Positions 13,899 through 26,800 of a stretch of 64,000 bases of DNA are shown piece after piece. Location of the stretch: positions 32,999,295 to 33,063,294 of the forward strand of contig OZ038463.1 of the NCBI GenBank assembly GCA_964036295.1, given 5' to 3'. Under the pieces are notes generated by a model. The model had not been told where the DNA came from and made no database searches. It saw only the letters and a list, made by a program, of their open reading frames with translations. This DNA is from Plumapathes pennacea. Its lineage: Eukaryota > Cnidaria > Anthozoa > Antipatharia > Myriopathidae. How positions within the stretch are numbered: the stretch's first letter is position 1; each line of letters starts with the position of its first letter. The position numbers and the translations under genes are program-made.

Positions 13899-14379
13899 CC
13901 TGCCTGCAGAAAAAAGACATGGTTAAGTTTACTATTAAGCATTATGGCAGTATTATCATCCTATTGTGCGCACGATCACTGACACTGGACAACAAGAGAT
14001 ACGGTATGAACTTATATTAGCTCCGATAAACTAAAATGTAAAGTTTCGATCATGCATAAAATTATTAACAAGTCAGTAGAACAAACTGCAGCAAGGTACT
14101 AAGAAGGCACAGAGAACAATCAACGCGCATTGCATAAACGTTTCAGTTCACCAGCATGCACGTACAGTAAACTACAAAGACGACATCCAAGGGTAATGAA
14201 ACACCTACTCTGCAATATCTACGTCCCCCTCTTTTCTTTACAGCCCTCGGGCACACGTGATTCTCATGAGATCATCTGCCGATCATAACATCGTGAACTC
14301 AAAGCTCCCCGCGGCTGTAGGATCAGGCCCAGTACCACGCGCCAGAGCAGTTTTGGAAATAGCACCCCCATGCCTCCAG

Positions 14380-14530
14380 CTCTTGCCCTCCTCCAAGACC
14401 CTTGTTTGAAAATCTGAGACCGAGACTTCAACCACTCCGAGACTCCGAGACGTAAAGAAACAAATAAACGGCACTCCGATAGTCATAAAAAGGGCTGCCG
14501 AGATTTCGAGGTTGGACCAAAACTTTCAGA
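14380..14530. repeat. dispersed repeat, copy 1 (second copy 47940-48125)
   Basis: Shared words include GAGACTCCGAGACG and GGCTGCCGAGATTTCGAG, in the same order and orientation as at 47940-48125. No coding signal. Confidence 0.7.
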
Positions 14531-14812
14531 GACCGCGCGTTCTTCGAGTGCCGCGAGGCGCCAGCCGGCAATTGGTCAGCGTACACTACGCGAGGGGGAC
14601 ACGTCAGGCCGCCTCTCTTCGCGAAAACCAAAGAACTGAAGGGAAAGTCCCAACTTGTTCAGGAACAAGTGACGTAATGCAGTGCTTAAAAGTCGCTCGG
14701 TGGCTTGGACAGAGTCCAGTTTTACACGTACATGTTTGGAGTTGACAGTAATATTCCTGAGGTCTTCGTTCTTCGTTGGAATTGGTTTTAGTCAATGTAG
14801 GCTCGCCCTGCT

Positions 14813-17800
14813 ATGGCTGCTGCTTCTGTTGATGCCTTTCCGAATACTGGAAGCCCTGGTGAGTAATCCAAGATTCTTATTGAGTCTCGAATCTGTGCAG
14901 TTGTTCTGATTTTACATCTCCAATGCTACTAAGAGTTTTCCGACGAGAACAGCGGCGACGAAGCGAGCCTTAGGCACTCTTTAATTCACTGGCAAGCAAG
15001 GAACCTTCTAACTTTTCAAGCACGGTTCACGAAAAGAGCGTTCTTTGAAGCAATCAAGTTCGACTAAGAAAAAGTCCCATTATTTTTTCTTGGCTCGACT
15101 GTTTGATTTCTGTCGACCTCCACTGGATCAGACGCCGAACATTCGCACCTCGAGTCGCAATATCGAGTTCCGGTGTTTATGCACCGGACAACTTTCGATA
15201 ACGATTCCGGATTCGTTTTCCCTCAGGATTCACTAAAAAGGACACCGGATTCACAAAAACTAGTGTAAACGCTTTCGCGAATGCCTCGACTGAATCCGGA
15301 TAATTTCACTCGGGTGTATTTAATCGAGATTTATAGGTCGAGCCCATGATAGCAGTTTGGTTCCGTTCAGTTTTAAAAGCGTTATGTACTGTACTGTACA
15401 AGAGGTGATTCGACATAGTATAACTATATAGTAAATAAGCTGCGTACAGATGTATAGTTCTCGAGAAATTATGGGCAAAATATGGCGTGCAACGTAGAAA
15501 ACATGATTATGATCAGAAACCAGTTTAGTCACAACCGTTAACACACCCCTTGTTCAGTAACAAGTGATTATTTATTGATTGTGGGAATTTCCCTAAAGTC
15601 ATTAATAATTTGGTTTCTGAGGGAAGACTGAGAACAAAATAACGAGTTATTGGCGAAGTCGTCCGAAGCCGTTTACGAACGGTGTCGACAAAAATAAACG
15701 ACCTCGGTTCGTCTGAAGCATGGTTCTGACACCGGAACTCACTCAAATTAAATTCGGCACTGAAAAAGTTTTAGAAGGAAAAAGTTAGCTCGGGGAGAAC
15801 ATGCTAAAGAAGAAAGGCTTGTTCTGGCTGTTGGCACATATAAATATTGGCACCGAAGATAATAAAATCCTACTGCATGAACTGGTCCAGGTATTTCTCA
15901 CAGCAAACTCTTGTTCCCTGACAATGTTCAAGCAAATCACCACAGGAATGATAAGAGCTCTGCTTTGGCAATGAAGCCCATAGAAGCCAACAGTTATAGA
16001 CATATCAGATTTGCAACGTAATCATAAAAATGCATAAATGTTTATCCGTATTTATCAGCATACTGTTATATATATATATAACTTATTTCCCCTCTGTAAC
16101 AGCATTTTTTTAGTTATGCATATAATTAATGATAATTTATGCATGATGTCACATGATGATTAAATTTTTGGGCCCACCTGAATCAAATTTAACTCTTCTA
16201 CTTTTCAAATGTGTCAGTTTTGTCTTCTTGCTGTTTACTTTTTTCTACTCATATTTTTGTCCAAAATACTGTGGAATGACCCATATATATGTTATTTTCA
16301 TCCAAATCCACTGTGTTCTCGAGTAAATGGCCAACTGAGCTGAAATTTATTTAAACAAATAACAATACATATTGTCCTTTTCACGTTCCAGTGCTTCTTT
16401 TGTCTCGAGTTGACTGGTACAGTTTTGACTCGTGTCTTGAACCGTTTCAGTTTTATTTGGAGTTGACCTCCCTGTCCATGTAAAAAGGAACACAGATGGT
16501 GCGATGTGGCTAGCCGATTCGAACCAACGGAAATACATCACGATAAAACGCTTCCACGCCAACATTCAAAACAACAACATCACTGTCGTACGGTTTTTGG
16601 AACACAGACCGAGCTGTCGAAAATTCTATTTTTAGTTTGGTCCCAGACTTCTCTCGAAAACCTGATTTTGGAGTATCCAGTTTAGTCACAACCGTGTGTT
16701 AACCTGTGACCAGGCCCTCCTTCCCCTCCCCCACCCCCCTGAAAAATGCACCACTTTTGTATTCTTTTATTTAGGGGGGATGGAGAGAAAAGGAGGGTCT
16801 GATCGCAGGTTATGTCTAGTTTGTTACTTTTACATTGGTGTTCAGTTTAAAGCAAAATTCTGAGTCAATACAAAATATCTATCAGGAGCTATGGACATTT
16901 GAATACCGTGACAACAAAGCTGTGTATATGCACGTGGCCGACTAAAATTGGTCCTTCACGAAACATTTTAAAATTGGCACTGCGAAAGATGTGAAGTACA
17001 GTCAAACCTCTATTAAGTGGCCCTCTCTTAAGCGGTCACCCTCTCTTGAGCGGTCACTAATCAAAGTCCCCGAATTTGCTTCACTGAATTACTGTAAACT
17101 TGACCTATATTTAACGGTCACCTCTATTAAGCGGACACGGTCACCATTTAGATTTCCCAATTGGCTAATTTTATTGTATTTCACCTCTATTAAACGGTCA
17201 CCTAGCTAGACTACAATGCGATATCACACGACGATAGCCAGGCATGTCCAGTTTACATTTTAACAGCTCATCAAACACAACATGTAGTCAGCGTAAAAGA
17301 GTCCCATTGTTCAGGCTTGTGTCGGTCCACCGCAGTGCAGGTCATATTTCTCGGGTTTAAATTCCTCTTTTACGAGCTTCTGTTCTAGCCAGCGACAAGA
17401 AAAACTGTCACCTTCAAGCACGTACTCGCCAGGAACCTCAAGACCAGAACCACCACCTCTGTTAACTCGTTTTCCCTTGATTATGACTTTTCCGCGGTTC
17501 ATAGGCCTCTTCAAAAACTTGCTTAACCATATAGCCATTAGTTATGGAGCATGACCAATAACTTCAAAGTTATCAGTCAGATTATTCAGGCGAACGTCAA
17601 AAGTTATTTGCAGTGTTTCCACGTCACCAGAGTTTTCTCTTACGACTGCTACGGCATTTGAGTCCTTGATATTGTCCGGCTCACGCACAAGTCTATAAAC
17701 ATCTCCAGGTGTTGGTTCCCACTCAGTCTTGTATTCGTGATATCCCCGGATAAAAGAATTCACCTTAATAGTTTCCAGTGACATTTCAGTCAATGCAGCT

Positions 17801-20800
17801 CATGTTTGATTTGATCTAATCTGATCTGATTTGAGCTTTGTACTCTACCGGAAGATCTTTAGTGACACTCACTGTGACACAAAGCGTTCACATAGACCGC
17901 TCCAATGGAATTAGGCGCCATCGTGTGCTTACAAGTTGCCGGCGAAATATCATGTTGCAAGTCAAGTCACAACCTGAGTTAACAGTGGAGAAAATATGTC
18001 TTCGGTTGGGTTTTGTCACAGCTTTGTCGTCACGGTATTCAAATGCCCATAGCTCCCAATAGATATTTTGTATCGACTCAGAATTTTGCTTTAAGTCTTA
18101 AGGCATGATAGTCTTAAACATATCAGTGTATTGGACTTATAGGAGATGTTACTTTTGAGATGGCTTTTTATGATGTCACATGCAAACCAAGTTGTAAACA
18201 TTCACCGGAAGTGGATATTTTTGGCTTTTTATAGCCGAGATTCAATATCTTTTCGGCCTAGTATCTTCCAAGCCATATTTACTGTCACTACAGAAGGCAA
18301 CGGCTTCAGATTTGTTTGCAATAACGCCATCGGTGCCACTGATTGACCTTCATGGCACTGCGCCAAAATGTCACAATAACAACGCGAAACACAACAGAGT
18401 GAAACACAACCAAGTTCAGAATCAATGGCTAAACAAACTTTGAATGCATGACAAACCTTCAAAATGAGAACACGTTCCGAACAAAAATATGGTCGCAACA
18501 ACTACCACAACATCTTGCTTTTAAAGTGCGTTGTTTGACACACCCTGTTATGCAACCTTCATCATGCCCAAATTTGGAAAACTGCAACTGCTTTAATTGG
18601 AAATCCATTGTTGACAACAGAAGGAAGCGCAGGGAAGTAGGGATGGCAAAGTGATTACTATACCACAAAGTGGGATTTGCGAGCTAAAAATCACATTTTC
18701 TATTTAAATCACATTATTTTCGAATCAGTAACTCATTTTTGTTTCCTTTATGGTGTGCTAGTGTACAACTTTATCTGTCAACTCTTCACGGATGGACATG
18801 CGTGGTGGATTGACATCAGAAATGGACATTATGCTCTGGACTGGATATTTGCAGTGCAAGAATATTGGAGGCTAAAAGGTCAACAGGGGATATTTGATAG
18901 AAAACATCAAAGCAACAAACTACGAGGTGCCCTTTTGAATTACTATGAGAAGGCTGGTATCAAATTGGAATACCTGGATGCTAGGCGAATGAACGACAGG
19001 AGTGAAATTATTGAGCGCCAGTTTAAGATGCCACCAAGAATATTTCAGAAACTAGTGGAGTTAAATTGGATTGAGGCAGAAATCAGTGGTGATCAACCCA
19101 ATGTTGAGGTACAGTTATCACAGATTGATATTGTACTTAATGTACAGAATGAGGCATGATGTTGTAGATTTCTCTTTTTATGAACCAGCTTATTGGAACA
19201 TCCTTAGGCATGGTATAGCAAGTGATGATACACTTTCAAGGCATCAGCTTTTACATTAGTTTTGTTCATCTGTATCATGGCTTCCCAAAAATTTGGCATT
19301 TCTGCATTTCATGCAAGTACCAGTGGGGTCATGTTAAATTGGGACACCTTTTCCCAAAGGTTGAGGTTGGGTTAAACTGTACCGATATTGATAGAACTCA
19401 TTTCAACCATTTTCAGTCGAAAATCATAGCCATATACCTGGTACCAAAACAGGGTTCCACCTCACCCCCTATCCCTGTATAATTTTATGCATTTGAATGA
19501 TATTATAGGTTATCTCAACAATGAGCAATATTAGAAATCTTGAAAGACTGGTCTTTCCTTTATCATGATATCCTTTTTTGAGAGCTAAATTGTGGTTGGA
19601 CAAATTAAGCCTTTGATGCCACAAGGGTCTGTTGTGGGCCCTAGCTGTTTTGTAAACAATATTTTTTGCACTTGCAAACCAACATGTTATCATCAATAGA
19701 TTTTAAGTCAGCCCAAAAATCATAGATATTTCTTTATGGATTTGTGGATTTCAAAGGGACTGCCAGTATTCTGATGACTGAAGAAATTGAAACAATATAA
19801 CACCAGTTAGAATTCCTGTATACTTTTCTCAGCAGCATCCAAATGGGAAATTATGTGGAACAGATAGTGACCACAACATGGAAGTTTCTGAAAATTCAGA
19901 TGAAGGTATGAAAAATCTATATACAGTGCTTAAAAACTGCAATAATTATAATGTTCTTCAGACAGACAGGACCAATTTTCCATCTAAACCCCCAGCCAGC
20001 ATAAAAAGGTCCAAGTCTGTTTAAAGATCAGCCAACAGTGATTAATTATACCATGAAGTTATGTAATTTTTTATTATATTTCTCTTCCAGGATTCTTATC
20101 AGTTAATGACAGTGATGCTGCTGTTCCAATTTCTGAGGTATGTTTGGTCAGAGTGAAGTTTCTCTATAAACAGTAGCAACTGTGGGCACCTTTCTAAATG
20201 GAGTGGACATTGTATCATGTTGTCGAGTGGTTAGGACACTGGTCTTTTAATAATACAGCGTTTTGCAATTCACGGCCAGGAATCTGATATATATATATAT
20301 ATATATATAAACATGCAAGTAAACTGGATTTTGTTCTATTTGACTGAACTGTTGTCAACAACTTTTCTTGCTTTCAGAATTACAATTATTGGTTGAGGTT
20401 ATAAAATTTATAAAAGACTTTTATTGGCCAAAAAGTGACAGCTTGACGTGAGCATTTTGCACATGCAAATTATAATTCTGTCAAAGAAGTTGGAAAGAAA
20501 TGAAACTAGACATTTTTCTGCTGTGGTTTTCTCTACAATTTCGAGACAAAGCTCAAGGAGTTTCGCTTCTGAATACTTCCGTTCAAATTGCTGAAGTAAA
20601 ATTGAAACTGAATACACATTCTTTGTCCACCTCACATCACTGTTGTCAGCACTCAATTTTATGTGTCTGTCCTCTTATTGATAATGAAAATTAGGCAATC
20701 AAAAAGTGAGAAACTGACACGTTATTGTAAAATTGTTTATTGAAGATGCATGGCTTGTCTGAAGAGGATTTTGACAACGCATTGGGAAATGATGACTTGC

Positions 20801-23800
20801 GTGATCTGTCCAGCCCTTTAGGTGAAGGTAATTAGTTCAATATTGTTAGCTCAATTTAGACCATTCTTCATGTGGGATATAGATTATCATATGCTGTCTA
20901 GGGGTTGCCTGGAGGCATCAATACTGTACTTTCAGTATCGATAAAACTTTCCTGTTGCAGTGTGTTTGTATTAAGAGAGCTTCAACGGGCCCCTTAAACA
21001 TGATTGTACATGATATGTACACATATTTAGAAAATATATCTTTTCTATTTTAATGCTTTCAGTTTTCATAGGCAATAGGGAAAACAGTGTGCACAAGATG
21101 TTTCCTTCTCGAGGCAAAACCACGGTATTTATATCATTCTGTGAATTACTGTATTTTTCCAAGTGTTAGTGAGTGCTTAATTAAATGTGATGCAGTGATC
21201 TTGCAATAGGCCATTTCTGAGATGCATGCTGCTTCTATTGTAATTTGAGGTCTTAGTAAGAAACCTTCCTCTTTAATTAGGAAGGTTAGTTTTACAGTGT
21301 GTTACTTTGTTGCAAATAAGACAGGTTAACAAGGCATTATTTTTTATGTGTTTATAGTGTCATGCATTTTTACTTTTTGATCAAATTTTGAGCAATATGC
21401 TGGGAGTGCTTTAGGTTTTTATGTTTGCCAACATAGTGGGGGTGAGCTATAGTAGTCAAGCTGTCCCTACCCTTCCATAAATCTCCACAATAAGAAACTC
21501 GTAAAATTCCCATTTTTGGCTTGACCATGTTTTAATACACATCATTATAGCAGTTCAAACAAAAGTTGTCTTAATTTTTGTGCGGGAGTTTTTTTCTGGG
21601 ACTTTTTATTGTCTTGCTTATGAGTTCCCAGTCATGTTTGGATCAGCAATTAAGGTTTTACCCCAGTTGTTTACAAGCATAGCGATGAACTGCTCAGGCG
21701 GCTAATATGCCTGTGGCAGTCGGGAGCAATTTTACACTTGCAACATATTTCTTCCATTTAATCAGTAGTCTTTATATTTGTGCAGTAGTCTTTATTTTTT
21801 TGGAGTTAATTGCAATAGCTGACCTACATCTATTTTGAGCGCTTGGTACACAAAATATCTGAATTCTGGCTAATAGTCACTTTTGAAGGCCCTTTTAGTG
21901 TCTTGTAGTGCTTTGGACATTGATTTGTACCTGGAAAACAAAAGAAGGTTGATTGCAGAAAGACAATTTATAATACAAATAGAAAAGGAATTTTTCGATG
22001 CCAGGTACTCCCATAGGCGATCACCCATCCAAGTACTAGTCCCTCCTGACCGGGCTTAACTTGCGATGTTGTGAACGTTTGGCAATAAAAAGATAATCGA
22101 CCAGCTTGCATTTATAAGAAAATGCTAAAGTAATGTCTCCATATAAACGGGGGTCTTTATAGCAAAGTCATTATTCTTCAAACATTGATTGAAGTAGTAC
22201 ATTTCTTGGATCAGCACCTGCCGGCAGCACTCAACTCAGTTTAATGACTACCAGTAATGTAGCTTAATTTTGAAAGTTGGTACTTGTGATGCATCAAGAC
22301 AATTAGGAGACGTCTCACCTAGCCTCGTTTTGTTGTGAAAACATTAATTAACCAATCATTTATTGGAGACAGGGTGGAGACGAATTTGTCCTGTTGATGA
22401 CGAAATCTTTCCCCCTCAACTGGTCCTGTTTTGCAAAGTTTGACGATCTTGAGCCTGTGGCCCTAACATGGGAACTTAATAATCTTACTGGCGCAACCCC
22501 AGGTAAATTATTTTGACTGTTATACCTTCAAGATATTTGGTAGATAAGCTTTTACATATTTCATGGTGCAGACGGAGGTGTTTGGCTGTGGAAAGTATGG
22601 CTGTAAATTTTAAGTGTGCTTTTGCATTAATTTGTAAGTTACAAATGTTTCTTGTGGAGCAATTTGAAAGAATATAATTTTAACGCCCATAATGTACATG
22701 CAATATACACAATGAGTTACGTATACTGTATTAATATATTCATGCTGGTGATTTACCTTAGCTTCGACCCGTCCTGGCCTGGTTGATGTTATCATTTATG
22801 CAAGGAATGAAAAGAATGAAGACATTGCTGTGGGCAGCACCAAATTTATGTACTACATAGACTTCTTTGAGAAGCTTTCACATTTGGTTGGAGATTTTTC
22901 AGGAGTGGGTGCAGACCTGGAATCTGGTAGGATGTACATTTAACTAGATTTCCTATTACTCCCACCCTCTGTTTCGTCCTCGTATAAGCCAGGCATGAAT
23001 ATTGCAGTGGTCTTATCAGCAAAATATAACACATGGATGCGATGATGATGACTGATTACCAGTGATGATGATGGTTTTTGATAGTTTGATAGGTAGTGAA
23101 GGCTGTTGCTTTTAACGTTATATTATTGTGATGGCGGGTATAGATGGAATGCGTGTTAAATGATTTTCGATTATGATTGTAGTATTGTGTATTCATCAAT
23201 GATGTCTGTTTGCAGCTGCTCAAGGTCAAAGTGAGGGGGATGCAAGTCCAAACGCTTCCGTTTTCCAAGGTTCGATGGATCAGCAAGTGAACACACTTCA
23301 GCTAATGCTCTATATAGCGGCACAAATAAACGCACAGCCGTTTGTCCAAGCTTTATTTAGCACTTCAGTTGGAAAAGTGGTGTTCAGGCACTACAGAGAC
23401 AAGACACTTCTGCCGGAGGATGTAGCACGGAGTAATGGACACCAAGAACTGGCAGAGTATTTGGAAAAAAATCATAAACAGTGAGTGTAACAAAACTTCA
23501 TTTAATATTTATTGGGAACAGGTAAAATGCGAGTCAAAGAGTTGCGAGTTGCTGGGGTGGATCAAGGATTTTGAGAAAGGGGGTTCGAGCGGCGTAGTTG
23601 GTCCGGGGGCATGCTCCTCCGCCAATTTTGAAATCCCGGAAATGCTATTTCCTGCATTTTCAGGGTACTTTTGGGCAAATCTACACGTTCAAATAAACTT
23701 TATTTGCTCTAATATGTTTCAGTTGGGTGAGTCAGAAAAAAAAGGGGGTTCGACCAAACCCCTTGAACCCCCCTGGATCCGCCACAGAGTTTCTAGTTGC

Positions 23801-26800
23801 TGGTTGCTAGTTCAATCTTCGACACGACAGATGTTTCAACGGATTGTTTGTCTTGTACACAAATAATTGCGTTGGCGGTTCCTGCCATTTCTGTCCAAAA
23901 TGCCGTTGAAAGCTAAAAAAGTGTGGAGTCAAGTGGGAAAATTTGACTTCGGCAAAGCGAACGCGTTGCTACTATTAAAATAGACATACCGAGCATCCTG
24001 CGGAGCAATTACGGAATACCCTGCACCTACTATTAAAGATGGTATAGCAATACGACCGGGAGACCTGCATATTTTGGTCAAAGATCTTTTAGCCCTCCCT
24101 CAGCGGGATTTTTCTGTTAAGTGTAAATTGCGCTACTGTGTCGACGAAACTTGTTTGAAGTATTTGCCGGTAAGGTCAAACTTAAGACCTTGCCAAATGT
24201 TATAGGTCGATGTGAATGAATGCCTATCGCAGGAGAAGATCAATCTGGTCTTGTCAGTGGGTCTCCGGTCCCGAGAGCATGAGCTACAGAACTTGTATGT
24301 GAACACGTTTTAAGTACAATTTGAGTATACATTTTTCATATTTAGCGCATAACTTCAACTTTACGTTCCAGTTTCAACAGTTTCAAGAGTTATGTTATTT
24401 TTATTGCTTATTTGTCAGAATAATTAATAATTAAAAAATTCTAGTTAGTTTTTGCTAACTAGCAACTCGCAACTAGCAACTTTTTGAGTCGCACCCTTCG
24501 CAAACCCATAGCTGTGTAACGCTTAAAGAATAGTTTTCATCAATCTTCCTGTATACACCCTCTCGTACACTTTACATCGATGCGGCCTCTATCAAAGTTT
24601 ATGCAGATTAAAATTATACTTAAGATAATGACTGGAAGTATAATGCAAGTTGAAAATATAGAGACGATTATCTTCTCCTTGTTTCAAGGTTACGGAATGA
24701 TTGCCAGGATGTCAACTCTGATAAGATAAACTGGGAAGAATTTATTCAGGCAGTGCGGACGTCGCCCAAATCAAATGGTGAGTTCCCAATTGTTATGTAT
24801 GTTGCAAATATACTTACCACAGTTAAAGCCCCCCCCCCCCCCCCCCTCAGCATCACCCCACTTCAGCTTTGAAGTGTAAGGTATCTAATGTCCTTGTACT
24901 TTAAGTTCTAGGAGCACACAAACTAAGAATCAACCCATGGAGTCGGTAAATCACGACATTTGCCTCATACCAGGTCCAAATTTTACAGTGTAATATCTAT
25001 GAGAGTTTGTCTGATGCTTGTGTTCAGCGACTCCTGTGTAAAGTTTAGATTATAGAGTGTTGTTGTTAGAAACTACAGGAGCAAACAGTAATAATTTTTG
25101 AGTTTGATAAGTTTACATGAATCTTCTTAAAACACGATGCGTACTTTACTTCACGAAGTCCTTCTTTAGAAATATTGGTGGTTGTTTTTAAACACTGACG
25201 ATGCCTTTGTGATTTCCCGTCTTCACTAAGAAGCAAAAGCATACAACAGTGATCAGAAATCAAATCCTGCCGAAATCCTCGCCAATTTGTTTGTTCAGTT
25301 GAGACACTTTACCCAGACCGCGTGCGGTTCGTTTGGCCCCTTGATTACTTACCTTCAACATTTAATTATAGCACAAAAAGAGCAGAAGGATACTTTAACA
25401 GATGATAGCAGTGAAAGTTCCTACTTTGCTGATGGAGAAACCTCTTCAAGTTTGTCTGACGATGGAACTTCAGGGACAGACGAGGAACAAGAGACTGTTT
25501 TTCTTAATGAACAAGGTAAATAGCGATACTTTGATTGATAAGTATATACTAAACATGCACACTGGAATGTTAAGAGCTGGCATAGTATTTAATTTGGAGA
25601 AAATGTAACATCAGTGAGCAAAGCTAAACAGATTTTTAGCTCTACAGTGTATTTGCACGCTATAAAACGTCGCAGTCTCAACATTGGTAAAGGGAACTAG
25701 GGAGGTGTTGCTGGAGGCTTTTGGCCATCAACGAGAAAATTGAGAAGGCGAGTGCAGCATAATGCCAAGCAAAGTAGGAAGAAAGTAACAACAGCAGTCA
25801 AGATGAGAGAGCGCGATGTGACACGTTATGACAGTGAAAATGACCCTTTAAGTTATGAAAAGAAAATAATGATTTACACGTTTCAGAACAATTTTGGTTG
25901 AACCGTAGGCTTTAGACACCGGAATAACTTCTTTAGTATTACTTATTGCCTTTAAAGGGGCTGTGTGTTGTTGTTGTGGTTGTTCTGTTGAGATACACAT
26001 CGATAAAAGGCAAGTGCATATTTACAGGAAAAACACGTAAATTCCGATGTATGAAGAACATTTGTGAGAGATTGAACCCCATGCTTTACAGGATATGATG
26101 ATATAGACCTCTGTTAGTGCGTTCAGGAACTAGCACTCACTGTGCCTTTTATCGTTGTGTGCCTCGAACAGAAAAAGGATCTGACCCAGTAATGACTACG
26201 AAATATACAGACTTGACCTCATTAGATTACTGTATTTGGGATAGCGTATTTTTTTAAATGAACTTTTTAACCCAACGCAACGTAGATACTAAAGATGCAC
26301 AGAAGATGCTGAAGAGCAATGAAGCTGCTGAGAACACTGAGGTCCTCACACAAAGATCCGAGGCGTGCATACAAAGTACAGACAAAGAAGTGTCAAACGG
26401 AGAACATGGCAGAGCAGCTAACAACCAAGTTGCTGAGAACACTGAGGTTTTCACACAAAGAGCCGAGGCGTACATACAAAGTACAGATGAAGAAGTGCCA
26501 AACGCAGAAGATGGCAAAGCAACTAATAACCAAGCTGCTAAAAACACTGAGATCTTTACACAAAGAACCGAGGCGTGCATACAAAGTACAGATAAAGAAG
26601 TGCCAAACGCAGAAGATGGCAGAGCAACTAATAACCAAGTTGCTGAGAGCATGGAAGTCCTTACACAAATAGCCGAGGCGTGCATACAAAGTGCAGATGA
26701 AGACTTGCCAAACGCAGAAGATGGTAAAGCAACTAATAACCAAACATTCCTCACACATAGAGCAAAGACGTGCATACAAAGTACAGATGAAGACTTGCCA

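Noticed and set aside
20213..20285. A functional tRNA-Lys gene
   Set aside because: The B box and acceptor stem are too degraded, so it is kept only as a tRNA-like repeat.
21993..22072. A functional 5S rRNA gene
   Set aside because: The 5' third of the gene is absent and the ends do not pair.
22373..22926. Calling the IPT exons a true NF-kB gene
   Set aside because: No Rel DNA-binding half is found upstream, and the TIG plus ankyrin layout fits DBB/CAMTA-like adaptors at least as well.
23435..23866. A 143-codon ORF after the ankyrin-unit exon
   Set aside because: It starts in another frame over the end of the exon and runs through a MITE with typical repeat words.
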